Shown here: positions 8,295 to 16,136 of the stretch, one piece after another
How positions within the stretch are numbered: position 1 is the first letter of the stretch
Layout of the letters: every line of letters begins with the position of its first letter
NCBI GenBank assembly: GCA_003509545.1
Contig: DOLC01000048.1
Location: 1 to 29,833, forward strand
DNA: 29,833 nucleotides
Direction: 5' to 3'
Source of the DNA: Peptococcaceae bacterium
GTDB taxonomy: Bacteria > Bacillota > DSM-521 > Neomoorellales > Neomoorellaceae
The notes under the pieces: generated by a model
The model's database searches: none
Seen by the model: only the letters and a program-made list of their open reading frames with translations
What the model was told of the DNA's origin: nothing
Program-made: the position numbers and the translations under genes

Positions 8295-9356
8295 TTACAC
8301 CCCCTCGGCTCTAAGCTGCCCGCAAGCGGCCGCGATGCGGCAGCCACGGCTTTCCCGTACGGCTACCTCCACACCCCGGCGGCGCAAACGACCGGCAAAA
8401 GCGCGAACTTCCTCCGCCGCCGGGGCTTGAAATTCGAGGCCGGGAACAGGGTTGAATACCAACAGGTTAACGTAGGCCAGCATGTCCCGTACCAGCCCGG
8501 CCAGGCGTTCGGCATCCGCCGGGCTGTCGTTGATCCCCTTAATCAAGATATATTCAAAGGTGATGCGGCGGCCGCTAACCTCGGTGTACTCCCGACACGC
8601 TCCCAGGAGTTCGCCCAAGGGGTACCGCCGGTTAACCGGTACCAACTTATTCCGTACCGCGTCCGTGGTGGCATGCAGGGAAACGGCCAGCTCGGGGGGA
8701 GGCGTTTCCCGGGCCAAACGTTTAATTTGGGGTACAATGCCGCAGGTGGAAATAGTAATCCGCCGGTGTCCTATCCCCCATCCCAGGGGGTGCATCAAAA
8801 TCCGGCGGGCCTTCAACACTGCTTCACAGTTCAGCAAGGGTTCACCCATGCCCATAAAGACAACATTGCTAATGCGTTCCCCCTTTCCCCGGCCCTCCAG
8901 GTGGTGCCACAGGGCCATAACCTGCAAAAGGATTTCCCCGGCCGTGAGGTTCCGCCGGAATCCCCCCTGCCCGGTAGCGCAGAAGGTACACCCGATGGGA
9001 CAACCCACCTGGCTGGAAAGGCAGGCCGTCAGGCGCCTGGCTTCCCCGCCCCTGCCGTAGAACATAAGCACACATTCCACCCTCTCGCCGTCCGGAAGGG
9101 ATAGCAGGAGCTTTGTGGTCCCGTCTTCGGGGTCCTCTAGGGTACGCAGAATATTTATAGACGGCAGGGAAGCGACGGCCGCCAACTGCCGCCGCAATTT
9201 TTGGGGAATATTGGTCATGGCCGCCCACTCGGTAACCCGCTGAAGGTGGAGCCACCGGAATAGCTGGTTTGCCCGGTAATCGGGTTCCCCCAGGGTACGG
9301 ACGAGCCCTTGCAGTTCATGTAGCTCTAAACCGTGAAGTTCCACTTCGCGAACCAT
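8295..9356 (-). CDS. rlmN: Dual-specificity rRNA/tRNA adenine-C2 methyltransferase
   Basis: RlmN is a radical-SAM enzyme that methylates C2 of A2503 in 23S rRNA and A37 in some tRNAs. The sequence has the radical-SAM triad in GCPIGCTFCATG, conserved NVVFMGMGEPLLN, ISTCG and the C-terminal AACGQL whose cysteine acts in the ping-pong methyl transfer. I place the start at the ATG at 9356 (353 residues) because GGGAGG lies 6 nt before it. An in-frame ATG 18 nt further up has no ribosome site and sits within the promoter palindrome. It is the first gene of the fhaA-prkC run and follows a terminator and a probable promoter, so it may lead that operon. Confidence 0.96.
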   Translation of the reverse strand: MVREVELHGLELHELQGLVRTLGEPDYRANQLFRWLHLQRVTEWAAMTNIPQKLRRQLAAVASLPSINILRTLEDPEDGTTKLLLSLPDGERVECVLMFYGRGGEARRLTACLSSQVGCPIGCTFCATGQGGFRRNLTAGEILLQVMALWHHLEGRGKGERISNVVFMGMGEPLLNCEAVLKARRILMHPLGWGIGHRRITISTCGIVPQIKRLARETPPPELAVSLHATTDAVRNKLVPVNRRYPLGELLGACREYTEVSGRRITFEYILIKGINDSPADAERLAGLVRDMLAYVNLLVFNPVPGLEFQAPAAEEVRAFAGRLRRRGVEVAVRESRGCRIAAACGQLRAEGV

Positions 9357-9364
9357 GGTACCTC

Positions 9365-9427
9365 CCTGGTACATATTATACCAGGTCTCCCACTAGTATA
9401 GCTAAACATGTACCATAATATACCAGG
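9365..9427 (-). promoter_or_regulatory. rlmN operon promoter region with operator-like palindrome
   Basis: A perfect 7-bp inverted repeat, CCTGGTA/TACCAGG with a 7-nt centre, occupies 9365-9385. On the minus strand it includes a TATAAT at 9375-9380. A second TATACCAGG half-site lies at 9419-9427, 42 bp (four helical turns) from the first. No good -35 hexamer is visible, which fits an activator- or repressor-controlled promoter, but no regulator can be named from sequence. Confidence 0.45.
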
Positions 9428-9438
9428 GCTGTTCCGGC

Positions 9439-9465
9439 AAAAGAAAAAGGGGAATAGCTCCCCTT
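9439..9465 (-). terminator. Rho-independent terminator after agrD
   Basis: On the minus strand AAGGGGA-GCTAT-TCCCCTT (9447-9465) is followed by TTTTTCTTTT. It closes the rsmB-agr transcript about 60 bp after the agrD stop and separates it from rlmN. Confidence 0.8.
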
Positions 9466-9522
9466 CTTATGTACTGCCCCTGGCATCCGCCAACCGAACA
9501 AGAAAATCTACTGCTATCTGTA

Positions 9523-9657
9523 CTACTTTCTTAAGCTGTGGGGCACTTCGGGTTGATAAAATGTCAGTATACTAGTCGGCATTACGCTCCCCTGGGCCAC
9601 TAAAACGGCCAGAACCGCCAGCCAGGAAGCTGCCAGCGAAGCCACCTTTCTCCACAT
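9523..9657 (-). CDS. agrD: AgrD-like autoinducer precursor with serine at the ring position
   Basis: This 44-codon gene encodes the precursor of a cyclic peptide pheromone. It has an N-terminal amphipathic/hydrophobic leader (about 1-22), a core, and the acidic-type recognition tail YQPEVPHSLRK, which resembles the tail after the Listeria ring (YEPKSP) and the staphylococcal VP motif. Aligning the VP motif puts the ring at Ser29-Ile-Leu-Thr-Phe33, preceded by Pro-Thr. No cysteine occurs anywhere in the protein. The PTS-x-x-x-F core resembles the known serine lactone of Staphylococcus intermedius (RIPTSTGFF). The ATG is 6 nt after the agrB stop, and its ribosome site GGAAGGAGG is made by the last agrB codons. 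Ring limits are inference. Confidence 0.85.
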   Translation of the reverse strand: MWRKVASLAASWLAVLAVLVAQGSVMPTSILTFYQPEVPHSLRK

Positions 9658-9663
9658 GCTCTT

Positions 9664-10335
9664 TCACCTCCTTCCTTCCAGGGGCAGTAACCACCTCAAA
9701 CCATGATCTAGGAGGGCCATGAGACGGTAACCGGCCGGGGTAATGGTGATGGTCTGGAGGATGACGGCCAGAGCCGAGGCATAGAGCAACTCTCTCCCCA
9801 CCCAGTCCCCTTGCACCACCACGAACAACAACCAAGCACCAAGGAAGGCCAGGGCCCAGTTTCTCAGGAATCTCCGCCGGCGCGGGCTGGTAACGGGGTT
9901 GGCCGGTGTATCCGCCGGTGCCCACCGCCACACCGCCGGCAGGCTGACGGAGAAGGCAAGGAGGGCGAAGCCTAAAACAACGTCCCCCGGCAGGACACCG
10001 GCCAGCACTCGTCCCCCCCACCCCACCAGGGTCAGGGCTCCAACGGAGCTAAGCAAGCAGCGGTAATAAGCCGTACAATGGGCGCCCCCGGAACCGAAAC
10101 GATAGAGGAGCAGGGTCACCAAAGCGGCAGCCGTTTCCGGCCCAATTCCCAACCAGAGGGCCGCCCCCATTATGGCCAAGAGTTCTACCAACGCCCCCAG
10201 GGCTATCTCCAGGCCGTAGGTCACGATTTCTAAGCGCTCCGGGTCCTTTGCTCCCGGGTAGGCGGCCCCCTCCTCCCTTGCATAAGATAATATACCTTCC
10301 GCCATCAACCGCGCTATACGGTGGATACTGATCAT
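9664..10335 (-). CDS. agrB: AgrB-family peptide-processing membrane protease
   Basis: AgrB removes the C-terminal tail of AgrD and catalyses ring closure at the membrane. The 223-residue protein is strongly hydrophobic, with about six helices. The active-site segment is GSGGAHCTAYYRC, with His86 and Cys93 spaced exactly as His77 and Cys84 of S. aureus AgrB. The C-terminus ends in a basic stretch that overlaps the agrD ribosome site. The start ATG has no clear Shine-Dalgarno. The AT-rich 50 bp before it, after the kinase gene, could contain a weak internal promoter but I see no convincing hexamers. Confidence 0.93.
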   Translation of the reverse strand: MISIHRIARLMAEGILSYAREEGAAYPGAKDPERLEIVTYGLEIALGALVELLAIMGAALWLGIGPETAAALVTLLLYRFGSGGAHCTAYYRCLLSSVGALTLVGWGGRVLAGVLPGDVVLGFALLAFSVSLPAVWRWAPADTPANPVTSPRRRRFLRNWALAFLGAWLLFVVVQGDWVGRELLYASALAVILQTITITPAGYRLMALLDHGLRWLLPLEGRR

Positions 10336-10385
10336 GGCATATTAATTCTATATTATTTAAGAAATTCCTTCTTCTTTTTCCAAAT

Positions 10386-11246
10386 TTAGTTTAACTCTTT
10401 CCACCGGGGAAACGACAGGATAAATACCGTGGCCTGCTCGCTGCTCTGGATGCTGATCTTGCCGTTGTACCCGGTGGCCAGGCTTTTAACGATAAACAAT
10501 CCCTGGCCGTGTCCCTCTTTCTCCTTCTTAGTAGTAAAACCCTTTTCGAAGATTCTCTCCTGCAAGGCTAGAGGAATCGCGGGCCCGGTGTTACCCACCT
10601 CGAAAACATATTCGCCTTCCTTATCATAAAGGCGAAGCCAAAGGCGCTTTTCCCCGGATGTCTGCCGGCAACAGGCTTCAATGGCGTTGTCCAGGAGATT
10701 GCCGAAAATGCGAGTTATGACAGGGCCCGGTACGAGAAACTCCCGTAAATCCGAACTGATCTCGCACTGCCAGGTTATCCCTTTACTTTCCGCCACTCCC
10801 ATTTTGCTCCTGATGAGGGCCGCCAGGGTAGGTTGGTTGGTGGAAATGATACGGGTGGGCTGGCTTATTTCCGAACACAAGGATTGGACGTACTGCCTGG
10901 CCTCCTCGCCCATACTCAGTTGCAAAAAGCCTAAGATCACTTGAAGGTGGCTCATGAAGTCGTGGCGCTGGGCACGCAGGTTTTCCAGGCTCTCCCGCAG
11001 GTTGTCGATATAGATCCGCTGGTTGTTAATTTCTATTTCCTTTTCTGTATACTTGAAGAGCAAATAAGTTAAGGCCAGGGAGGTAATGATCAACAGGGGC
11101 GCTATGAGCTGCACCGCCGTAGCCGAGTCTACGGCAAAGGTAGGAAAGGCAGGCGCGTTGATGAGGTTGAGGTCGAGGAGTATTACCAAGCACGCTTCCG
11201 CCAGGATTAAGAGCAGGAGGGCTATAATCGCGGGCTTTTTAATCAT
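10386..11246 (-). CDS. GHKL-type sensor histidine kinase, AgrC-like catalytic half
   Basis: The 286-residue protein has two transmembrane helices (about 6-24 and 46-64) joined by a short outside loop, then a dimerisation helix with the phosphoacceptor motif LRAQRHDFMSHL (His95) typical of the HPK10/AgrC/Spo0B group. A HATPase domain follows, with N-box NLLDNAIEACC (184-193), G1-type GNTGPAIP and G2 GHGQGLFIV. The usual six- or seven-helix AgrC sensor is missing. A separate hydrophobic protein encoded just upstream (overlap 8 bp) probably supplies it. Expected role: autophosphorylation in response to the agrD peptide. No LytTR response regulator is present in the window, so the partner is unknown. 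Confidence 0.88.
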   Translation of the reverse strand: MIKKPAIIALLLLILAEACLVILLDLNLINAPAFPTFAVDSATAVQLIAPLLIITSLALTYLLFKYTEKEIEINNQRIYIDNLRESLENLRAQRHDFMSHLQVILGFLQLSMGEEARQYVQSLCSEISQPTRIISTNQPTLAALIRSKMGVAESKGITWQCEISSDLREFLVPGPVITRIFGNLLDNAIEACCRQTSGEKRLWLRLYDKEGEYVFEVGNTGPAIPLALQERIFEKGFTTKKEKEGHGQGLFIVKSLATGYNGKISIQSSEQATVFILSFPRWKELN

Positions 11247-11745
11247 GGGGCCCTACATCCCCTTTGCCCCTCACCGAAGTGCCGAAGCCGGGTAAGGATA
11301 TTCGCTTACGCCATATAAAATAGGCTAGTATTCCCAAAACGGCTTCGTGGGGTAAAGGGAAAACTACTCGCAACCACACATCACGGAGTACCTGATCTAT
11401 GGTAAGGCCGCTTAATTTTAACAGGATAGGTATAAGGATGCTCTCCGCCAACCCTAACAGGGCTGTGCTCAACAGGACGACCGTTACACCATGCCACCAG
11501 TTTATCTTCTTAACGATTATCTTTATCAGCAGTACGAGAAGGCACAGGTGGATCAAGGTATGTACACCAAAGGGCAAGGGTAACCGCCTGATCAAGAAGA
11601 AGGAAAAGAGAGAATTTATCATTCCGATAGCCACAACATATTTGAAAGGCGGGTAATATCCCAGGAGCCCCAGCCCCAAGGCGGTAATAATAATCCCTTC
11701 CGGGAGGGATTGAAACACCAGCGCTTGCCACGGCATCTGATCCAT
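11239..11745 (-). CDS. Multispanning membrane protein, probable split AgrC sensor domain
   Basis: The 168-residue protein consists almost entirely of about five hydrophobic helices, with a short basic tail (WRKRISLPGF). It has no enzymatic motif. Length and helix pattern resemble the membrane sensor half of AgrC-type kinases, and the next gene, overlapping by 8 bp, encodes a kinase lacking that half. I chose the ATG at 11745, 8 nt after GGGAGGG; an in-frame TTG two codons earlier is too close to that site. The gene begins 47 bp after rsmB with no visible promoter, so it is likely transcribed with rsmB. The pairing with the kinase is inference. Confidence 0.75.
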   Translation of the reverse strand: MDQMPWQALVFQSLPEGIIITALGLGLLGYYPPFKYVVAIGMINSLFSFFLIRRLPLPFGVHTLIHLCLLVLLIKIIVKKINWWHGVTVVLLSTALLGLAESILIPILLKLSGLTIDQVLRDVWLRVVFPLPHEAVLGILAYFIWRKRISLPGFGTSVRGKGDVGPHD

Positions 11746-11792
11746 ACACAAGTCCCTCCCTTAACCCTCACCGCGGTTTCGGCGCCCTTGCC

Positions 11793-13145
11793 CTAGTTCC
11801 TTCGACGCAACCTGGCTATAAAGAACCCATCCGTGCCGTGGCGGTGCGGCAAGAATTGAACCTGACCGCCCCTGGCCTGCTCCTGGAGATCCTCCGGGAG
11901 ATTGGGAATATATGCCGTAAGGTCCTCATACTCCATGAAATCGGCTTCCTTTAGAAAACGGCTCAGCACTCCCTGGTTTTCTTCCGGTGCCGTGGAGCAG
12001 GTGCTGTAAACAAGGACACCGCCCGGCTTCAGACACCCAATAGAACCCCTTAAAAGGGAAAGCTGGAGGTCCGGCAATTCCTCCAATTCCCGGGGTTGCC
12101 TGCGCCAGCGGGCATCGGGCCGCCGCCGCAACACCCCTATCCCGGAACACGGAGCATCCACTAAGAGATAGTCGGCCCTTCCCGCATACCTTTCTCCCAG
12201 CAGGCCGGCATCCGATAGCACCGTTGTTACACAGGTTACTCCCAGGCGGCGGCAGTTCTCTTCGATAAGCCGCAACCTGCCGGCATGAACATCAACCGCC
12301 AGAATGGCACCCTTATTTCCCATCAGTTGGGCCAGGTGGGTAGTCTTCCCCCCGGGAGCGGCATTGGCGTCGATAACCGTGCTGCCCGGCAGCGGAGAGA
12401 GGGCATGGCCTACCAGCATAGAGGCCTCGTCCTGCACATAAAAGAGCCCCCTCCCGAAGGCAGGGCTCCGTTCGAGGCCCGTAAAGGCCTCCAGTTCCAA
12501 TCCGTCCGGGGCATAACGAGTAGGTCTGGCGCCGATCCCTTCCCCCTGCAATATTTCCACCAGGGAGGGTAAATCCGCCTTCAAAGTGTTCACCCGGACG
12601 GTCAAGGGAGGGGGGGCATTGTTCGCCCGGCATAGCTCCAGGGTTTCTTCTAGCCCGAATTGTTCCAGCCACCTGGCCACCAGCCAGGCCGGGTGGCAGT
12701 AACGCAGGGCGATATGCTCTACGGGATTCTCCTCGAGGTCGGGATAGGGCAGCCGGTCCTTCTGGGCCAGCAGCCGCCTGAGGACCGCGTTGACCAATCC
12801 CACAGTGCCCCGGTGCCCGTATTTCTTGGCCAGTTCAACCGTTTCGTAGACGGCGGCATGGGCGGGTATGCCCGACAAGAAGAGCAGTTGGGCGGCCCCC
12901 ACCCTCAGCACGGAGCGTATCCATGGCGTGAGATCCTCCACCCTTCTCTTGCTTAAACACAGGTTTAGGGCCCAATCTAAGGTGTTCCATCCCTTTACGG
13001 CCGTGTAAGCGATCTCCACCGCCAGGGACCTCTCCCGGGGAGCCAGACGGCCGGCTCCCAGGACTTCGTTGGCCGCCAGGTTGGCGTAGGCTCCCTCTTC
13101 GCACACCCGGTATACAATACGCAGGGCAGCTTCTCTACTCGTCAC
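11793..13145 (-). CDS. rsmB: 16S rRNA m5C967 methyltransferase
   Basis: RsmB (Sun/Fmu) methylates C5 of C967 in 16S rRNA using SAM. The protein has an N-terminal NusB-like RNA-binding domain (to about 140) and a C-terminal Rossmann methyltransferase domain with DANAAPGGKTTHL (SAM site), VDAPCSGIG (motif IV, catalytic-cycle Cys) and YSTCS (motif VI, nucleophile Cys). I place the start at the GTG at 13145 (450 residues), which overlaps the zinc peptidase end by 11 bp. A longer frame with a TTG start would reach deep into that gene and adds unconserved residues. Its place after def-fmt is standard in Gram-positives. Confidence 0.95.
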   Translation of the reverse strand: MTSREAALRIVYRVCEEGAYANLAANEVLGAGRLAPRERSLAVEIAYTAVKGWNTLDWALNLCLSKRRVEDLTPWIRSVLRVGAAQLLFLSGIPAHAAVYETVELAKKYGHRGTVGLVNAVLRRLLAQKDRLPYPDLEENPVEHIALRYCHPAWLVARWLEQFGLEETLELCRANNAPPPLTVRVNTLKADLPSLVEILQGEGIGARPTRYAPDGLELEAFTGLERSPAFGRGLFYVQDEASMLVGHALSPLPGSTVIDANAAPGGKTTHLAQLMGNKGAILAVDVHAGRLRLIEENCRRLGVTCVTTVLSDAGLLGERYAGRADYLLVDAPCSGIGVLRRRPDARWRRQPRELEELPDLQLSLLRGSIGCLKPGGVLVYSTCSTAPEENQGVLSRFLKEADFMEYEDLTAYIPNLPEDLQEQARGGQVQFLPHRHGTDGFFIARLRRRN

Positions 13146-13836
13146 GGCGCCCCAGGAACCCGGCCAGAATGATAAAGCGCACAAGGTTGAGCACCGCAGT
13201 CAAGGCTGCTGCCACATAAGTCAGGGCCGCCGCGTTTAAAACCCTCCGGGCGCCCACCAATTCCTGGCCCGACAAATATCCGCCGGTTTCCAGCAGGGCA
13301 ACGGCCCGGCGGCTGGCGTTAAATTCCACCGGCAGGGTGATCAGGGTAAACAAGACCACCAGGGTAAAGGCGTAAACCCCGAGGCGGGCCAAGGAGGGCA
13401 GTCCCAAAAGGATGCCTATTAACAACAGGGGTATAGCGAGGTTGGAGCCGAAGGACACTACCGGCACTAAAGCCGACCGCAGTTGCAAAGGCAGATAACC
13501 CGTCCGGTGCTGCAGGGCATGGCCGGCCTCGTGGGCTGCCACTCCTAACGAGGCCAATGAGCTGCTCTGGTATACCGCCGGAGACAACCGCAGGACCTTG
13601 ATCCGGGGATCGTAGTGATCGGACAGGAACCCCTGCACCATCTCCACCCGCACATTGTGGAGGCCCGCCCGGTCGAGCATATCCCGGGCCACCTGGGCTC
13701 CGGTCATACCACGCCGGGAGGCTACCCGGGAATAGCGTTCAAAAGTCGACTGTACTTTAAATTGGGCGTAAAGGGACAGGATAATCGCCGGGATGAGAAG
13801 AATAAATGTGGGATCAAAAATTGGAAAAAACACCAT
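13135..13836 (-). CDS. YugP-like zinc membrane metallopeptidase
   Basis: The 233-residue protein belongs to the Zn_peptidase_2 family (YugP). It has an N-terminal membrane helix, the zincin motif AAHEAGHALQH around residue 105, and three further helices towards the C-terminus. The glutamate in LPVEFNASRRA is a candidate third ligand. Substrates of this family are not well defined. I use the ATG at 13836, close behind AAGGAGGTG; an ATG 11 codons further up has no ribosome site. A strong sigma-A promoter lies about 40 bp upstream, so this gene probably heads the transcript that includes rsmB and the agr genes. Confidence 0.88.
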   Translation of the reverse strand: MVFFPIFDPTFILLIPAIILSLYAQFKVQSTFERYSRVASRRGMTGAQVARDMLDRAGLHNVRVEMVQGFLSDHYDPRIKVLRLSPAVYQSSSLASLGVAAHEAGHALQHRTGYLPLQLRSALVPVVSFGSNLAIPLLLIGILLGLPSLARLGVYAFTLVVLFTLITLPVEFNASRRAVALLETGGYLSGQELVGARRVLNAAALTYVAAALTAVLNLVRFIILAGFLGRRDE

Positions 13837-13874
13837 CACACCTCCTTCTTCTTTTGGGGGAACCCCCATCAGAA

Positions 13875-13903
13875 ATTATATTATACCGCCCATAGCGTGT
13901 AAA
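13875..13903 (-). promoter_or_regulatory. Sigma-A promoter before the zinc peptidase-rsmB-agr transcript
   Basis: On the minus strand TTTACA (13898-13903) and TATAAT (13875-13880) are separated by 17 bp. A second overlapping TATAAT at 13880-13885 would leave only 12 bp, so the distal one is used. A GGGGG-AA-CCCCC hairpin lies just downstream in the leader. Confidence 0.75.
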
Positions 13904-13912
13904 TACTGGCAC

Positions 13913-14713
13913 CTAAGCCTGGATTTCCTCCCAAGAACCGGACAGGTGAGCGGGCACGCCCGCCTCAAGGCCCAAGTAATACCGGATGAGGCATTCCACC
14001 TGGGCGAGATCCACCTCGGTGTTGAGGCACGGACCATGGGGGCGCCGGTTGACCACCCCCAGTACGGGCATAGGCTGGGTATCCTGGATTCCGCTGGTGA
14101 GGTCCCTTTCACAGGCGATGGCCACTACGGCCCGGGGGCGGTAATGTTTAACGAAATGCCGGGCCAGGGTTCCCCCGCTGGCCACGGCCAAGCGCACTCC
14201 GTACTTTTCGGCCAAATGGTGAAGGGCGTCGATGCTGCAGCGCCCGCAGCGCCGGCAGTTGAAGACGTCGATGGTAATCTTATGGGGACAATCGCTCCGC
14301 TGGAGGCAATGGGGAGCCAGGAGGAGTATTTCCTCCGGTTTGACCTTTACCCCCTGCAGGCGTACCAGCTGATTGTTAACCTCGATGAAGGAGGCCTTTA
14401 TGGTATCCCCCTTTATGCCCAGCCATTTTCCTATACTCAAGGCCAGGGGAAAAAGTAAATTGGCCACGACCAGACCTAAATGCTGGAAAAAAGGTACGTG
14501 GTGGTGGCGCCAGAGGATGAGGATCAGGCCGGCTATTCCCACCGCTACCGTTAAGGCCACCACGGCCAGGGTAATGGCGCCCACCGTGAATAACAACTGG
14601 TTGAAAATGCTTGTCCGGTTGGTGAGGAGATACCAGCCCCCGCAGAAGGCCAGCACCACAAAGGCCAGACTCAGCACCAGCAATCCCAAAAAAAGCCGCT
14701 TTTTTATTCGCAT
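13913..14713 (-). CDS. DUF116-family membrane protein with cysteine clusters
   Basis: The 266-residue protein has two or three hydrophobic helices in the first 75 residues, then a soluble domain with clustered cysteines: CLQRSDCPHK, NCRRCGRCS, and later single cysteines in IACERD and HGPCLN. This is the DUF116 family, whose biochemical role is not established; the cysteine spacing suggests metal or Fe-S binding. The ATG overlaps the fmt stop by 10 bp (ATGCGAATAA), giving tight coupling with fmt, a placement seen in many clostridia-like Firmicutes. A role linked to formylmethionine metabolism would be speculation. Confidence 0.85.
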   Translation of the reverse strand: MRIKKRLFLGLLVLSLAFVVLAFCGGWYLLTNRTSIFNQLLFTVGAITLAVVALTVAVGIAGLILILWRHHHVPFFQHLGLVVANLLFPLALSIGKWLGIKGDTIKASFIEVNNQLVRLQGVKVKPEEILLLAPHCLQRSDCPHKITIDVFNCRRCGRCSIDALHHLAEKYGVRLAVASGGTLARHFVKHYRPRAVVAIACERDLTSGIQDTQPMPVLGVVNRRPHGPCLNTEVDLAQVECLIRYYLGLEAGVPAHLSGSWEEIQA

Positions 14714-15660
14714 CCCAATCGCTCCCCCACCTTGAGGGGATGCCCCCTCAAGTACTCCTCGGCGGTCATAATCCTCTTTCCCGGGGGCTGTACGGCGGTA
14801 ACCAGCACCCGCCCCCGGCCTGCCTGGACCACGAATCCCTCCCGGGGGCGGACGGCCACTACTTCTCCGGGCCGCCCGTTAACCGGGACTCCTTCCCCGT
14901 CTTCAAGGACCCGCGCTCCGAAAATCTTGAGACGCCGGCCCTCCCGCCAGGTAAAGGCGCCGGGAAGGGGGTTCATTCCGCGGATCAAATTCACTATCCT
15001 CTCGGCCTTCTCCTGCCACTTGATCTCCTCTTCTTCCGGCTTCAGGGGAGGGGCGTAAGTGGCCTTAGCCTCTTCCTGGGGAAAACGCGGGGCCCTCCCC
15101 GCGGCGATCAACTCAACGGTGCGAACCAACAGGCGGGCCCCCACCACTGCCAACTCGTCGTGCAGCTCTCCGGCCGTCATTTCCGGCGGAATTTCCACCT
15201 TCTCCTGGAGGATGATGTCGCCCGCATCCAATTCCTCCGTCATATACATAGTAGTGACCCCGGTTTCCCTTTCCCCTTCCATGATGACCCGCTGGATGGG
15301 AGCCGCGCCCCGGTACCTGGGCAACAGAGAGGCATGAAGATTAACACAGCCCCGGGAGGGCAGATTTAACACCTCGCTGGGCAAAAGGCGGCCGAAGGCC
15401 ACTACCACTATTAATTCCGGCTCCCAGCCGGCCAGGGCTGCCAAAAATTCCGGGTCCTTCAAGTCCCGGGGCTGCAAGAGGGGCAGGCCGTGTTCCAGGG
15501 CCACTTCCTTGACGGCCGAAAAAGCCATTTTACGGCCCCTCCCCCTGGGCCGGTCCGGCCGGGTTACGACCCCTACTAGCCGGTGGCTGCTCTCCAACAG
15601 GGCCTGAAGCGAAACCGCCGCAAATTGCGGCGTCCCCATGAATACCAAACGCAGAGTCAT
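14704..15660 (-). CDS. fmt: Methionyl-tRNA formyltransferase
   Basis: This enzyme formylates the initiator Met-tRNA with 10-formyl-THF. The 318-residue protein has the catalytic triad expected for the family: Asn107 and His109 in CVNLHASLLPRYRG, and Asp145 in ELDAGDI. The N-terminal LVFMGTPQFAA, the tRNA-acceptor loop region TRPDRPRGRGRK (33-44) and a C-terminal OB-like domain are present. Start and stop overlap both neighbours: ATGA with def (4 bp) and 10 bp with the DUF116 gene, as expected for a compact def-fmt operon. Confidence 0.97.
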   Translation of the reverse strand: MTLRLVFMGTPQFAAVSLQALLESSHRLVGVVTRPDRPRGRGRKMAFSAVKEVALEHGLPLLQPRDLKDPEFLAALAGWEPELIVVVAFGRLLPSEVLNLPSRGCVNLHASLLPRYRGAAPIQRVIMEGERETGVTTMYMTEELDAGDIILQEKVEIPPEMTAGELHDELAVVGARLLVRTVELIAAGRAPRFPQEEAKATYAPPLKPEEEEIKWQEKAERIVNLIRGMNPLPGAFTWREGRRLKIFGARVLEDGEGVPVNGRPGEVVAVRPREGFVVQAGRGRVLVTAVQPPGKRIMTAEEYLRGHPLKVGERLGCE

Positions 15661-16124
15661 GTCCCCTCCTGACCGTCTTTAAACAGGCGCAGGGCCTTAT
15701 CAATAAAGAGAATACCGTCTAGGTGATCGATCTCGTGCTGCAGCGCCCGGGCAAATAGGCCCCGGGCGTCGTACTCCTGCTCCCGGCCGTGGCGGTCCAG
15801 TCCCCTTACCACCACCCTGGCCGCCCGTGGCACCTCTCCCTGAACTCCGGGGATACTGAGGCACCCTTCTATGCCCGTTTCTTCCCCTTCTGCGGCAATA
15901 ATTTCGGGATTAATCAGCTCTACCAGCCCTTCGCCTACATCGACCACGATAACCCGCTTGCCGACCCCGATCTGGGGCGCGGCCAGCCCCACCCCCGGAG
16001 CAAAGTACATGGTCTCGGCCATATTGTCTATGAGCCTCAATAAATTAGAGGTGATTTTGGACACCGGCCGGGCCTTCTCCCGCAACACCGGCTCCCCTAA
16101 AGTAAGGATTTTATAAACCGCCAC
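15657..16124 (-). CDS. def: Peptide deformylase
   Basis: This enzyme removes the N-terminal formyl group from nascent proteins. The 155-residue protein contains all three motifs: GVGLAAPQ (45-51), EGCLS (86-90, metal ligand Cys88) and HEIDH (130-134, ligands His130 and His134, catalytic Glu131). The start is GTG, 9 nt after AGGAGG. An ATG 7 nt upstream of it, in another frame, opens only a six-codon frame (ATG GCC GGT GGC GGT TTA TAA) and is too close to the ribosome site to be the real start. The gene lies downstream of priA, separated by an intergenic repeat. Confidence 0.97.
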   Translation of the reverse strand: MAVYKILTLGEPVLREKARPVSKITSNLLRLIDNMAETMYFAPGVGLAAPQIGVGKRVIVVDVGEGLVELINPEIIAAEGEETGIEGCLSIPGVQGEVPRAARVVVRGLDRHGREQEYDARGLFARALQHEIDHLDGILFIDKALRLFKDGQEGT

Positions 16125-16136
16125 CGGCCATTTCCT

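Noticed and set aside
8136..9104. 322-codon plus-strand open frame
   Set aside because: It is fully antisense to rlmN and fhaA, which have complete family motifs. Long reverse frames are common in GC-rich genes; the residue content (Pro/Gly/Gln-rich) shows no domain.
9572..10021. 149-codon minus-strand frame overlapping agrB and agrD
   Set aside because: A shadow frame of agrB that continues over the true agrD frame; it has no family resemblance, while agrB and agrD have clear motifs and a proper ribosome site.
13880..13903. Proximal TATAAT as the -10 of the zinc peptidase promoter
   Set aside because: Spacing to TTTACA would be 12 bp; the overlapping TATAAT 5 bp further gives 17 bp.
13793..14458. 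221-codon plus-strand open frame
   Set aside because: Antisense to the DUF116 gene and the zinc peptidase leader; no ribosome site and no recognisable motif.
16113..16131. ATG 7 nt before the def GTG as the def start
   Set aside because: It is in another frame, stops after six codons and lies only 2 nt from AGGAGG; the GTG has correct spacing and the full deformylase frame.
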